From contig NW_023503292.1 in assembly GCF_014529535.1 (NCBI RefSeq), forward strand, positions 726,277 through 790,276: a stretch of 64,000 bases of DNA, given 5' to 3'. The position numbers were made by a program, and so were the translations under genes. This DNA is from Bradysia coprophila. Its lineage: Eukaryota > Arthropoda > Insecta > Diptera > Sciaridae. The first letter of the stretch is position 1; every line of letters begins with the position of its first letter. Of the stretch, positions 10,728-23,077 are shown in pieces. Below the pieces are notes generated by a model. The model saw only the letters and a list, made by a program, of their open reading frames with translations, was not told the DNA's origin and made no database searches.

Positions 10728-12205
10728 CTTTCCCAATGCGTTAAATGGAAATTTTGACAATACACACGTTTGTATGATACATCGATCTAAAGAGAGGATT
10801 CGCTCAGTTTTATTTCCATTTAACACAATCACAGAAAATTAGACTAATTCATCAGGATAGTTATATCTGTCTTTTAACCTGTCACATACGGCTATTCATC
10901 TGTTATCGATAACGACGACAAAAATAATGACAAGGTCTGGATAATATGGTCCTCCTGTATACAGTAAAATGCATGCTAAAAAATTTAAGTACAAGATTTG
11001 AAATGAATCGATTAAAGACAAGATTCTGAAAGACAACTTCGTACATACCAATTTTACTTAACCTGAGACGAAAAGCTTAGGGGCGCAATTGCAAGAACCG
11101 AATTTCCGTACGCAGAAAACCAAAACAAGACTCCTTTTCACATTTATTGAACTTCAAGGAAACATCTTTCGGAGAAACATCCCTTGGAACGACAAACAGA
11201 GCTGTCCCGCACATCACGTAAAGTGGCAAAAAAGAAAAAAGAAAAGGTGTTTCGACCTCGAGAACTAGCCTTTCAGAACCTTGATTAAAAATACTCTGAT
11301 CGATGGAAGTAATAGACCTTATAATAGTACCATGTGCTTGCCGTCTGTAACAGGTCTAAAACCAATGTATAGCCGAGGGAAAAACTGGTCTGGAATGTTC
11401 AAAATCATGATACCAAAAAAAAGTCTCAGCTCAAAGTTTTTCACTGACGTTTGTTTTCCGAACTCTGGGATAATGAAAGAGAGGCGAATTAAAAACATTA
11501 ATATATGATAATTTTCATATTTAATAGATAATAATCAATATAATCAATACAATAAATTCTTTATTACAGCGTATGGTTGGTATATACATTCAATATATTT
11601 ATTTATTAGATAAGAGGTATACAACATTGTACGACTTTCTAATAAAAAGGTATGACATTCATCACATTTATTTATTATTAGACTATTTTTCTTTTTCTTT
11701 TAAAGATGAATTTGACTAGAAGTAAAACGAAATAAAAATAAACAAAATACTGATGATCGTCTTTGTACTAATTAAAACACGTGATAATCTAGTAAACTTG
11801 AATGATTGAATATTTGATCGGTATGCCTAGCGAAAATTTAAATCCCCGAAAGTTATACAAAACGCGCAGTCCGCGCAGTTCCAACTTCATTTTGCTTGGT
11901 CTACGGTAATGTCTGCCATTATTTCCCTGCGAGCGAAAAAGTGACAAAAAGTTCACATTTCACGGCTGACTTCTATACAATTCTTATAGTGTGTAACAAT
12001 ATTCTGAGAATTAACTGGACTGGCACCAATGTTTCTGAATATATGTAAACCACCGAATTTACTACATTTTTGAATAATGTGCAATGGATCAACAATTACA
12101 ATCCAATCGATGTTATTTGCTAAAGCAATTTTTTGTCAAATTTTGGAAATACCATGCAACTTTAGCAAATCAATTTTCCAAAAACAAGCTTTTCTTTTCT
12201 TCAAA
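10728..12205. other. AT-rich intergenic DNA
   Basis: No gene is recognisable. The segment around 11281-11360 (ATCGATGGAAGTAATAG ... CTTGCCGTCTGTAACAGG) reappears in reverse orientation near 49690-49755, so it belongs to a dispersed repeat family. The remainder is low-complexity A/T sequence. Confidence 0.4.
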
Positions 12206-12414
12206 CACGGCAGAGTAAAATAAACCAGGCAGGAGCGGTTCATTTTCAAAACGTCAAATAAGGGTAATACATTTGATGAAAATGAACTCAAATGAACACT
12301 GACATAAATTGAAAAAATTTATTCGCAAAATATCAAGGGCTACTAGATTATTCAGGTCCCTAGTCAAACAAGCGCTCCTGCCTGCCCCTGCCTGGTTAAC
12401 TTTACTCTGTCGTG
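12206..12414. mobile_element. MITE, CACGGCAGAGTAAA family, copy 1
   Basis: Terminal inverted repeats start CACGGCAGAGTAAAATAAAC and end GTTAACTTTACTCTGTCGTG, with CCAGGCAGGAGC continuing the left end inward. Two related copies lie at 22203-22356 and 39945-40189. Short open frames inside it on both strands are by-products of the inverted structure. Confidence 0.75.
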
Positions 12415-13314
12415 CTTCAAAACATGAATTTGAGACCAGGCGCGCGCAGGTAACCATTGACATTAACATATGGAGGGAGTTATGCAATAACCATGTTTAA
12501 AAGACATTTTTTAAATGCAAAAGAAATTGGTTTTTGCAAAACACATCAGATATTATAAGTAAAAATAAGAAATTCCTTTTATATGTTTTAACAAATTCCC
12601 ATCGTTCTAAATCAACTCCTTATTTATGGGCAAATAAAATATAAGTTTTGCGATTTATTTTCTATTTTTAAATTTACTAACTTCATTTGTTACTTGAGTT
12701 TTCTAAACTAAATATCATGGACATTCAGTTAGTGTTTTCTTGATTTAAACATTCATTAGCGTTAAAATGCAAATTTATTGAGTGTATGTTCTCTAGTTAC
12801 TTTTTTGATACTGACAACAGTGAACGTATGTACTAGAGGCCATACCCTTTCAATTCACGTTCACTGGCTGCTATCGTATTTTCAAATAAAACTTTGCACA
12901 TCGATATAAATATGCCTGACAAAATCAGGGTATATCCCTTATAGAACGTCCGCAGTTCAGTGTTGCTATACATGTCTTAGTTAAACTAAAATTCTTTCTT
13001 TTTTGCTATCACTAACATAATAGTTTTGTGTTTCATCGGATTGTCAAATTATTGCTAAGTTCAATACGTAATAAGTAATACGTTCAAATCCGTAATGATG
13101 TAGTCTTCACAGGTGATAATTGAACGAAAAATTAACTTTTAACACAACTTTTTAAATGTGGTCTATTAAATTAAATGCCACCTGGAAGACAAAGTTTGTG
13201 CTTTGATGCACTTAGCTAAAAGAGAACGTTTCGATTATTTATTTTTATCTACCTAGGTGAAATAATAGCAGTGAAAATGTGCTATTATTTCGCCGTCGGC
13301 AGATAAAATAGCGA
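12415..13314. other. AT-rich intergenic DNA
   Basis: No recognisable gene or clear repeat boundary. The sequence is strongly A/T-biased with scattered short motifs. Confidence 0.35.
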
Positions 13315-13424
13315 ATTCACCTCTGTCCAAATGTTTATTTAGACACTTGGGGTTATAACATTCGCCTTCGGCTCATGCAATAACTCCCCAAGTGTCTAAA
13401 TAAACATGTGGACAGAGGTGAATA
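13315..13424. repeat. 110-bp hairpin MITE
   Basis: Near-perfect inverted arms run from ATTCACCTCTGTCC through TGTTTATTTAGACACTTGGGG to the mirrored end GGACAGAGGTGAAT. A short loop contains a TTCGCCTTCGGCTCATGC motif. It abuts the next foldback at 13431. Confidence 0.8.
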
Positions 13425-13430
13425 ATCTAC

Positions 13431-13710
13431 TAAAGTCGAAGCATTATAATTTGATCGATTCTCCTCATTTAATTCATTTTTAAATAATTGTAGTTTTTCA
13501 AGAAATCATTTCGAAAACATTACAGTATAAAAGCTTACACATGCGCATTAGAGCTGTTTACTCGCGGTATACCTGCGGGTAATCCGTTCAAATGCACGTG
13601 TCTAAGCTCTTATACTGTAATGTTTTCGAAATGATTTCTTCGAAAACTACAATTATTTAAAAATGAATTAAATGAGTAGAATCGATCAAATTATAATGCT
13701 CCGACTTTAT
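13431..13710. repeat. 280-bp foldback MITE
   Basis: Arms of about 110-125 bp, starting TAAAGTCGAAGCATTATAAT and mirrored at ATTATAATGCTCCGACTTTA, are nearly fully complementary. A loop of about 70 bp (13545-13610) is GC-richer than its surroundings. Only a few mismatches and indels separate the arms, consistent with a fairly young insertion or with arm conversion. Confidence 0.85.
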
Positions 13711-16700
13711 TGTACTGTACTGTAGGCTACTAGCCCTATCCATCTGGTTACGAGTTCGTTTTAATTGAAACTGGGTAGTGAGAGCAACGCATTGCAACTG
13801 ACTATTCAAAATCAAACGTTAGAAGGCCTTTTTAACGAAGCGTTAAATAAATCTTATCCGAGTCCGATTGTGAAAAATCCTTTTTTATCTGAAAGACATT
13901 ATGGATCAACAGTCGGCAAATTTAAAATGAGTAGCGCATTTCGTTTCAGTTGTTTTCCATCTGACTCACTCATACAAATTGTTTTTAAACCGTTTTGCCA
14001 TTACGACGCGCGTGCGTGTAACTATTTCATCCGCATAAACAAGTGTAAGCACTCTTGTTTGTATGATTGTATGACTGAACTCAGATAGAGTGCATGGAGA
14101 AAATGAAAGGTATTACGGTACCAAACATGCGCCATAACCTTCGGAGTAAATATAAGTTTTACGCGTTGTAACCAACTCAGATGTAGAGTGATATGTGTCG
14201 CCTTTTTATATAAATCGCATGCTCAACTTACCTTTTTTCATAAGTTACACTCGTATAACATCACACAATTGTGTAAAATAAATCTTTCATCTTTCAATTC
14301 TTTTTGGGCCAAGTTTAACTGTAAGATCATAACAAATAAAATTACTTAAGCAGCATCATTCACAAAACTATCGTAAACAAACATTATCTTGGGTGTAAAA
14401 TTTTAAAAAATAAGTTTAAAAAAATCGTAAACGAAAATGAGATTCAAAGTATTTAATTTACTTTTAAAATATTATTGAGATAATCTAGTACTTCATGTGA
14501 TTTATCAAATGAGAAAATAAAACGTATAAAGTGATAACACTAAGGTTCGCGCTCAGGCAATTCCAGTGATCGATCAGTTAAACTTTATACTTAACTTTAC
14601 CTTTTCAACAACATCCAGAATTAGCATGACTTACTTAATATAATAAATTTATAATTTGATACTTATATCAGCTTCATAAAAGTTTTTCTTTCAATCCCTC
14701 TAGACTAGAATAAAACTTCTTTATGCCATTTAACCATTCTGTATAAAACCAAATACGCATGTAGGTAACACAGATCAAACTTAATACTATATTATTATAC
14801 TTAAAAATTCTCATTATCCACGCGTTTAACTTAATTCCTTTTTCTAAATATTTAATTTTAAAAGTTAAAACATTTTAAGTAAAATTTTCTGAAACTTTCT
14901 AGTTTAAACATTCAAATTTAAACGTCTAAATTTGTTTGACTACGGATAAAATACGATATGAAAGAGGAGCAAGCCTCTTTCCGTATTAATCCACGGTCAA
15001 CTTCGTTCTACTTTTCTTTTCTATTCGAGCAAGATCGCATCCATCGGTAACTAATAACTAGCAAAGACACTGTGTCAAACGAATTTGTGTCTAGCTAGGT
15101 ATACTTCAACTGCTTGACCAGCTGATCCAACCTCATACAATCACACTACTTATGCGTGCTTTTGTGGTCGTGTGACTATCAATATCCCGTATAAAGAGGT
15201 ATAAGGCGTGTGTTGTTCGAGGTTGGCCCAGCTGAAGCCAAAATTAGCTGACATCTCCTCTAAATAAAAAAAAAATACAAATAACAAATACAGCTGACGT
15301 TAGTGAAATTTAGGCTACTCATACAAACGAAAGTGCTTAAATACTTGTTTATATGGGTGGAATAGTTACACGTACGTGCGTGGTAGTGGTAAAGCCATAT
15401 AAAGACATTATGAACAGCTTTGTTTATATGAGTGGATCAGCTGAAAAGGAGCTGAAGCAAATTCATGTTTAAATTTCACTGACATCCACCGTACCTGATT
15501 TTTGTTCAAAATGTTTGGCCAACGTGAGCTACTTATCGTGATATTTTTAAAATGAAAAAAGTTAATTTTGAGCTCTGCACAAAGCTTGTAACTAAGCTTT
15601 TACTTTTTCGTTTGTAAGTCACGCCGTGTGTCACAGAGAATCGACCAACGAACGCATTTCAACGCTTCCATATGTGGGAGTATCGCGAGTGGGTACAATT
15701 CAACGCTATGTCACGACATTTCAATTAATTTTTAAGTTTTTTGAAGCCACTACAATATAAAACCGGATGTTTTTAAAAATTTAAAAAAAAAACGTTGCAG
15801 GCACTGTGGCCATTTTCAAAAATCGTGTAAATTCATCGAAATACAATCTTAGCAATAAAAAATTGTTGCTAATAAATTCAAATGTCGAATAATATTTTCG
15901 TCACACTTTTATGGTAAATTACACCGTCAAAATGTTAAACGTGGTTGTTTATTTACAATTACAGGCTTTGCTTTATGTCTCAATGGGTTGTAACTTTCTT
16001 CTTGCTTAAAAACTTTGTACTTAAACACCTTGCATACTATATATCATTTGGCTAATTTAGGAATCTGTATTTTTAAATTTGCTACAGAAAAGTATGTTGA
16101 CCAATCAGTAAGAAAATATGTGGCTGTTTTTGTCACTAGATGTAAAATATTTCGCTTCGCTCGTTTGATACGCACATCCTCATTTTAAGACCCTAATCTC
16201 CAACATACATTTCACTAAACGAACGAAATGCTTATTCGTTCACAGAGGGAAAAGGCGTTCGAAGTTTCAGCTGAGAGGAGAAACTGACAGGAATGGTTCA
16301 AAAAGGAGTGATAAAAAGCAATCCATCCACCGATCACCACAAGCATGAAGGATTTTTACTTTCTCAACTGAATTTCATGAATATCTTTGAGCTAAATAGC
16401 CAAACATACCGCGTGGCAGGTCATTCTAGCGATTTCTTTTTGACATTTATTATATGGCGTCAGGCACCGCACTGCTCCTAGCATGAACATAAGAAATATT
16501 TGGAGGCTGATGAAGTCACAGTAGGCACTGCGTTTCTTTCGTAAAGATAGGATGACTTGTTTTCGTTGTATGAGTTAAAACGCACAATACAATCAATCTT
16601 AAGCGGCAGCTCTCATCACAAAAGCCTCCAAATTGGACATTTGTCAAAGGAGTGTTCCTGCTAAGAGCAGTGCGTTGCGTCAGGGCGTAGATTCCTCTAT

Positions 16701-17242
16701 ATATAGTATTCGTAACACTAGGAATTCGTAGTTTGACAGTTGTATGAACAAAATCCCATAAGAAAAGTCAAGATACGAATTCTTAAAGTTACGAATGTTT
16801 CGAGAATCGGTTCCAACCGTTATTTTGTTAGTTGTAAATATTTAAATTCTAACGCACTTATGGCGTGAATAGGTTATGTACGCTGCAAAGAAAATCCATT
16901 CAAATCACAGATAACAAAACACTTGAAGAATCCGAAGGAACCCACGCTGGACGAAATGGATTTATGCTTCTAGTTCCACCCAAATGACACTTTTCGTATC
17001 ATTAAAATATTAATGGTTTGCAAGCTGTCACCACTAGTGGTTTTATATTAAAATGATAAAATTATGATTTATCAGTTAATTGACTATTTATACGGCCAAG
17101 AGCCAAGATAATCTTACAATTGATAGTCATTAATCATTGCGTTGCAAAAAAAAAGTTCAATTCAATTCAAACGTATAGCTACCGAATGTTCAGCCAATTT
17201 TGAGAACGGTTCCGTAATTTAACAAAATCGCAAATTGTAAGA
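13711..17242. other. Gene-free region upstream of the alpha-glucuronidase
   Basis: About 3.5 kb without a recognisable exon. The block CATACCGCGTGGCAGGTCATT ... GACATTTATTATATGGCGTC near 16405-16460 recurs near 29560-29612 and is probably an old transposon end. The 107-residue open frame at 13765-14088 matches no family I know. The alpha-glucuronidase promoter must lie at the right end; no convincing TATA box was identified. Confidence 0.4.
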
Positions 17243-19582
17243 ATGTTTCATAAACGAGACAAGACGCGATGGTCCTTGCTCTTGACTTTCGTTTCAATTG
17301 CAATACTATCACCTACCTACGCCGAAGACGGATACAATCTCTGGTTGCGTTATCACACAATGGATGACCTTTTAATAACTCAATACAGAAATCATGTTCG
17401 TAGCATTGTGTCGAACTCGTCGTTTTCACCAATAATGCAAGCGGCCGTCTCGGAATTACAACGAGGAATCACTGGAATGCTAAACGTGAATGTGACTACC
17501 GAGGAACCTGCATTGAGTGCAGGAGCAATAGTAGTTGGAACGCCTGTGAATTCGGATGCGATTCGTCAGCTCAATTTAGCGATGGATCATCTAGGGAATG
17601 AAGGTTACCTAATAAGACAGATAAGTGTGGCTGACGTCACATTTATTGTAGTAGCAGGTAACACTGAACGAGGTGCGTTGTACGGTTCGTTCGAGTTTTT
17701 GAAACAGATCCAGATGCATAATTCACTCGATGGTATTGACATTACCTCTGTACCCAAAATACAGTTACGCTTGCTGAATCACTGGGACAATCTTGATGGT
17801 ACCGTTGAGCGAGGATATGCTGGTAGTTCTGTGTGGGATTGGTGGAAACTACCAGATATAGTTGATCCACGCTATACTGATTACTCACGAGCCGTTGCCT
17901 CCATCGGTATAAATGGGGTAGTAGTGAATAATGTAAATGCTAAACCGGATATATTGACTGCTTTGTGGATAAGCAAAGTGACAGCCCTAGCAAACGTGTT
18001 CCGTCCTTATGGTATACAGTTGTTCCTGTCAGTTAGATTTAGTACGCCACTTGAGTTAGGAGAAACGAACACGGCTGATCCTTTAAATCAGAATGTGGTA
18101 GCTTGGTGGAATGCAAAGGTTGAGGAGGTTTATACCGCCATACCAGATTTCGGTGGTTTCTTAGTTAAAGCAAGTTCTGAAGGACAGCCCGGCCCAGATG
18201 ATTACGGTAGATCTCATTCGGAAGGGGCTAATATGTTAGCAAGTGCTGTGCAACGTTTTGGTGGAGTGATCATGTGGCGCGCCTTTGTCTACAGCCAAGA
18301 TGATCCGGATGATCGTGCAAAGCAAGCTTATACAGAATTCAAGAGTCTTGATGGTCAATTCAACAGTAATGTGATTCTACAAGTGAAAAACGGTGCCATA
18401 GACTTTCAACCAAGGGAACCTTTTCATCCCTTATTCGGAGCGTTGCCCGAAACGCAGACTTCTGTAGAATTTCAAATAACAAAAGAATACCTCGGTTTTG
18501 CTTCTCATATAGCTTACCTTGGACCAATGTGGGAAGAGGTTTTGGATGCAGATACGTTTGCAAAAGGTTCAGGGTCAACGGTGAGTCGTGTGACGGATGG
18601 TACACTGTTTCAACATTCGTTAAGTTCAATGGCAGGTGTTGCTAATATTGGTAATAATCGTGATTGGACTGGTTCGCACTTTAATCAAGCTAACTGGTAC
18701 GCGTACGGTAAACTGGCGTGGGATCCTGACGCATCATCACGTAGTATTGCTGAGGAGTGGCTTCGACTAACGTTTACCACAAATGCGATCTTTGTCGAAA
18801 GAGCTGCTGATATTATGATGATGTCACGTGAAGCAGTTGCAAATTATATGACCCCACTTGGACTCCATCACCTAATGGCTACTGGGCATCATTATGGTCC
18901 CGGACCATGGGTAGACAACTTAAGTCGACCAGAATGGAACCCAGCGTATTACCACAACGCAGATGAAAACGGAATCGGATTTAATCGTACAGATAGTGGC
19001 AGCGGTGCAATTTTGCAGTATGCTCCAGAGGTGATGAATGAATTCGCAAATTCGCACACAATGGACGAACGGTATCTGTTATGGTTCCATCATTTATCGT
19101 GGGATTATCAACTGAAATCGGGAAGAACGCTATGGGATTCTATTGTACTGACTTATGACGAAGGTGTAGCATCAGCTGTGGAAATGAGTCTTATCTGGGA
19201 CTCACTTAGATCCTACATTGACGCTGAGCGATTTGAAAATGTTGCTATCAATCTTCGAATCCAATTACGTGAAGCGAAATGGTGGCGAGACGCTTGCGTT
19301 GCTTACTTCCAGGTTAGCTTCAAACAAAACAATATAAACTTGAATTGAGAAGACTGAACCGATTTTGTATCAAATTTGCAGAGTATCTCTAACCGAGCGT
19401 TACCATCAGGTACTTTTGCACCGGAAAAAACTCTGGCAGAATACAAAGCTCTTCAATTTCCCTTCGCACCAGGAACGAATACAATAAGTATCGAAGTGAC
19501 CTGCCTTCCATCAGGTAGTGCAATGATGGCACCGTTTTTGTTATTGACTTTCGTTTGCCTGTTGGCACTCCGTTTTGTTTGA
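17243..19582 (+). CDS. GH67 alpha-glucuronidase, secreted, probably GPI-anchored; likely horizontal acquisition
   Basis: Two exons, 17243-19312 and 19382-19582, join in phase 0 across a 69-bp GT-AG intron to give 756 residues. GH67 enzymes are single-displacement inverting hydrolases that remove (4-O-methyl)glucuronic acid from the ends of xylo-oligosaccharides. Residues 1-27 form a signal peptide ending SPTYA. The central barrel carries KASSEGQPGP with the expected acid E313, NGAIDFQPREP with D387, and EFQITKEYLG with E415. These correspond in spacing to Cellvibrio GlcA67A E292, D365 and E393. The second exon supplies the end of the catalytic domain (SISNRALPSGTFAPEKTL) and finishes with a small-residue stretch (LPSGSA) and about 17 hydrophobic residues, typical of a GPI-anchor signal. 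GH67 is mainly bacterial and fungal, so transfer is inferred. Without splicing the frame ends 11 residues after the donor, losing the tail. It stands alone, with no recognised gene within about 10 kb. Confidence 0.95.
19313..19381 (+). other. Short spliceosomal intron in the GH67 gene
   Basis: The donor is CAG|GTTAGC and the acceptor TTTGCAG|AGT. Removing the 69 bp joins YFQ to SISNRALPSG, which restores the family block usually seen as YFQ(T/S)(F/I)S...P.G in bacterial homologues. The intron has an in-frame TGA at 19346-19348, so translation through it would stop. Confidence 0.9.
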
Positions 19583-22202
19583 TTAAATTGATTTGAAATT
19601 TACAGTAAAAATTGGCTTGAAATTTAGTCAAATTATCAAATTAGGAAAGGATAGATGTTTGGATGAGTTACCGAAGATATTGTCGCTTCAAAAAGGAAGG
19701 CGTGCACAAAAAAAAAAGATCTCAGAAGAAAGACAAAATGCCGCTTTAAACAACGAATTTTCAGACGTGAGATAATATCGAATTTTAAATACGAAATGGT
19801 CTTTAGCTCTTGTCACTTGTAAACCAGTGCCTATATTCGTTAAACCTTTTCCTAGATCTTCGAAATCGCCAATGTTCTCGATTTTCGAAAATTTTAACGA
19901 ATTTTCGCGATTTTCTTGAAAAGTTTTCACGAATATAGACACTGAATGTAAACTGTTTGGTTTTACTGACAGACAGGTTCAAAAAAGCATCCACCGAAAG
20001 TTTGTTTAACTCACATTCCCTCTTTTAATGCCGCAAACAGTTCGTCATGCAACAAGTGATCATTCTACTGGCTTTTCATTGACAACAAATAGTCCATACC
20101 TATTCAAGAGGAATACACACGTTTTCACCTCATGTCGTTCCTACCATATCTGTGAAATCTTTATAGAGTTTCAAGTGTAGATATAGAAGGTAATATTGTG
20201 TATGCAAGGCGTATCATTTAATTAATTTATATTTCTAAGACTAGTAATGGCATTTGGTTTGCATCCAAATAAGTTTTGAAGGAAACTAAAAAAATGGTTT
20301 ACCATTCCTGTTGCGCATTTTGCAATTGCGTACATTATATTCTTTACCTTAACAAATTAAACTGTATTCCATTACCTTCAAACGTTATTTGGGTTTCTTC
20401 ATAATATACTAAAAACAACACTTACAATACAACTTAACTAAACGACTTACTTATCATAAATTCTAATGACTATAAAACTTTGCTTATCAAACGTTTTTTC
20501 TTTCTTTCTTTCTTTTTTTTATTTTAACCGTAGAAGGAGATACCAGAGATCTAGAGCATGTTATTCCGATACAATAAACCATTGAGAACCCAGTAAAAAC
20601 TCTTGTTCGCTCCATGGGAAAAACGAAAGGTGAGAAAATAAAAATTTCTCACCAGAACTGTCATCCGAGAGAGTGTCAACAAAACGCCATCTTCTCGCCG
20701 CATTTGAGTCGAGAAAATCAGGTTAAATTTACTGTTTGTTGAAAATCTGAAAAGAATTTGTTCTAAAGAACATAATACGCGGAATCTTTTTGTGCAGCAG
20801 TTTCTACTCTACTTTCTCAGTTATATGCTACCGTAAGCCATTCTAAACTATTCCACCATTTTTAAACGTTTTTAAACCAAAGTTCAATTAATTCAGTTCA
20901 TCTTGGAATGTTTAGAGAATTCTTTGAAAGCAGAAAAGTTATCGAGGATGGTATGAACATCAGAAAATCTAAAATTTGCCATTTTATCACCATTTTCACT
21001 ATAACGACCTCGAGGTATAGTGGTCTCACTTGCACTTATGGCAATTAAAAGCGACTGGGTGGATTATCTTAGCTTTATAAGCGGGGCTTCAATGATTTAT
21101 TGGATAGTATTTCAGTGAGAAACTGACGAGAAAATTGAACGAAAAGAAGAAACGTGAAAACGTCTGCTATTTTTATCATTCATCATCGTCTAGTATTTCA
21201 ATGAATTGGACGCTCTAAACGGTAGTCTCCTGCAAAATAACGGTTTTGCAGCCACAGCAAATATCCGAATCAACATCGGCATCACCAGTTCGATTAATTT
21301 GTATGTACCTTGTTTTCGATGCAAGATTTTCCATTGATTGTCTCCGATATAGCGGATCATCAGCATCGTCACCACCAGCATCAACAATATTATGGATCCA
21401 ACTGTTTATAGCACTTTGAAGATCTGACGATACTGTGCCACACTGATTGACTTTACCTGAATGGGCATCAAAATTTAAAAAAAAAAAAAATAATTCGAAA
21501 TTTTTGGGCTTCTAAATCGATTTTACATCAAAAACGTACAACAACGAGTATTGCACTCTTTACTGTGACAATTTAAAGTTAACACAAAATACGTGATTTT
21601 AGTTTGCAAAATGATATACCCGGCCTACACACACTGGTCAGCTTGACTATTTAGCGACTTCATTCGATATCAAAAAGCTAATTGATTGGATTTTCCACAT
21701 ATATCCGGAAATTTCCGTTAATTCAGACAATTTTCCAATTTTTTTGTATCCAGCAGTGAAAGCCATTCGCTTTCTATCCCTAAGACTGCATAACACTTTA
21801 CAAATTCACAATTTTCACTCGTGAGTTTCAACCGTTTTAATTTAAATGTAAGGTAGACTAGACCACACGCTTCGTCGGCCTTTACCTCCTTTTGACAGGT
21901 TATGATTAGTTTATTTAACCTCTCTGCATCTCATGAGAACGTCTGATGTGGATAACCTTTGATCACGATCGTTCAAATCTCAAGAGAGTGCGGATCTTAT
22001 TGTAATCAGCAGAGTGAAGCGTTATGTGAAACATCTGCAGCTTAGAGTGAAGTGAGATGTGAGAAGTACATAGAGAAACTCTAAATTTAAGTATTTCAAG
22101 AGCAAATAACAAGTACTGACGTTCCGAATCGCCCTTTTAGGATATGAAAGTTCATATGTGGAAAATCGTGGATTGTGTAAAATTAGAAAAAAAGTGGAAA
22201 CT
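19583..22202. other. Gene-free region downstream of the alpha-glucuronidase
   Basis: No recognisable gene. The region contains self-complementary AT-rich stretches (for example around 19850-19950, rich in GAAAATTTT and GCGATTTT motifs) and the dispersed motif GAGTGTCAACAAAACGCCATC near 20680. The remainder is AT-rich and unassigned. Confidence 0.35.
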
Positions 22203-22356
22203 ACGGCAGAGTAAAATAAACCAGGCAGGAGCGGTTCATTTTCGAAACGTCAAATAAGGTGCCTAATACACTGTATGAAAATGAACTAAAATGAACATTG
22301 TCATAAATTGAAAAATTTTGTTAGCAAAAAATTTTGGGCTAACTTTACTCTGTCGT
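22203..22356. mobile_element. MITE, CACGGCAGAGTAAA family, copy 2
   Basis: The left end ACGGCAGAGTAAAATAAACC continues to CAGGCAGGAGCGGTTCATTT, and the right end is GCTAACTTTACTCTGTCGT. It matches the copy at 12206 closely along most of its length, including GAAAATGAAC and TCATAAATTGAAAAA, but is about 55 bp shorter. Confidence 0.75.
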
Positions 22357-23077
22357 GGTGCAAACGAGAAAATAAGAATATGTACAGCAGCCATACACTC
22401 CGGTATTTTTTGTTAATGCAAAATAAGTAGTAGCTGGTTAACCATTAACTGGGGTACAACTATATGAGTAGAAAGCCATAAAGGTACACACCCTTTTCGT
22501 ACAATGAAATTCACTAAAATCAATTTAGTTTTCAGTTTATAACTATAAGTATTTCAGCTTGAGTTTGATCGGTAACATCAAGCGAAATGTCGTCGCAGAA
22601 TGTATTTTTCACAAGTGGGGATTTGAGAAACGGTAACTGACACTATTTTGGTGAAAAGCATGCTTTCATAAATGTGCAGCTTTTATTGATAGTTATTTGT
22701 GTACCGAGGGCAAAAAATAGGAAATTTCCACAAGAGCGAATTTTTTTGTGGCCAGAGCGGAAAGAGGACAGGAATCGCTTGAATTGGAATTTCTACGATA
22801 CAAAAACATCAACTTGTTACACTATTTTTCTAAACAAAGACAATAGTGACAGTTGGTAGGAGAGACTGATGTCTATTATTTCCTCTTGTCGAAATGAGAG
22901 GCAAGAAAGTATTCTCCCCCGAACAAGTGTCAACAAAACGTCATTTTCTCAAAGACTTATTTGAAAGTGGTTTTGGTTTCTACGGCAGAATGCACATCTT
23001 AAAGAGTCCCCAAGAAAATCTGATTTCAGCTGGCTGTTTTCGAAAAAGTATCCCTCTAAAGGGTTTTCACTCGTGAG
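22357..23077. other. Intergenic DNA
   Basis: No gene recognised. Another dispersed AAGTGTCAACAAAACGTCAT motif lies at about 22925-22944. The last eight bases (23070-23077) are one copy of the target duplication of the adjoining hAT element. Confidence 0.4.

Noticed and set aside
13765..14088. 107-residue plus-strand frame upstream of the alpha-glucuronidase
   Set aside because: No recognisable family, no convincing splice or promoter context; length is plausible by chance in this window.
17243..19348. Unspliced 701-residue reading of the alpha-glucuronidase as the full gene
   Set aside because: It ends in non-homologous residues after YFQ, whereas splicing to 19382 restores the conserved end of the GH67 domain.
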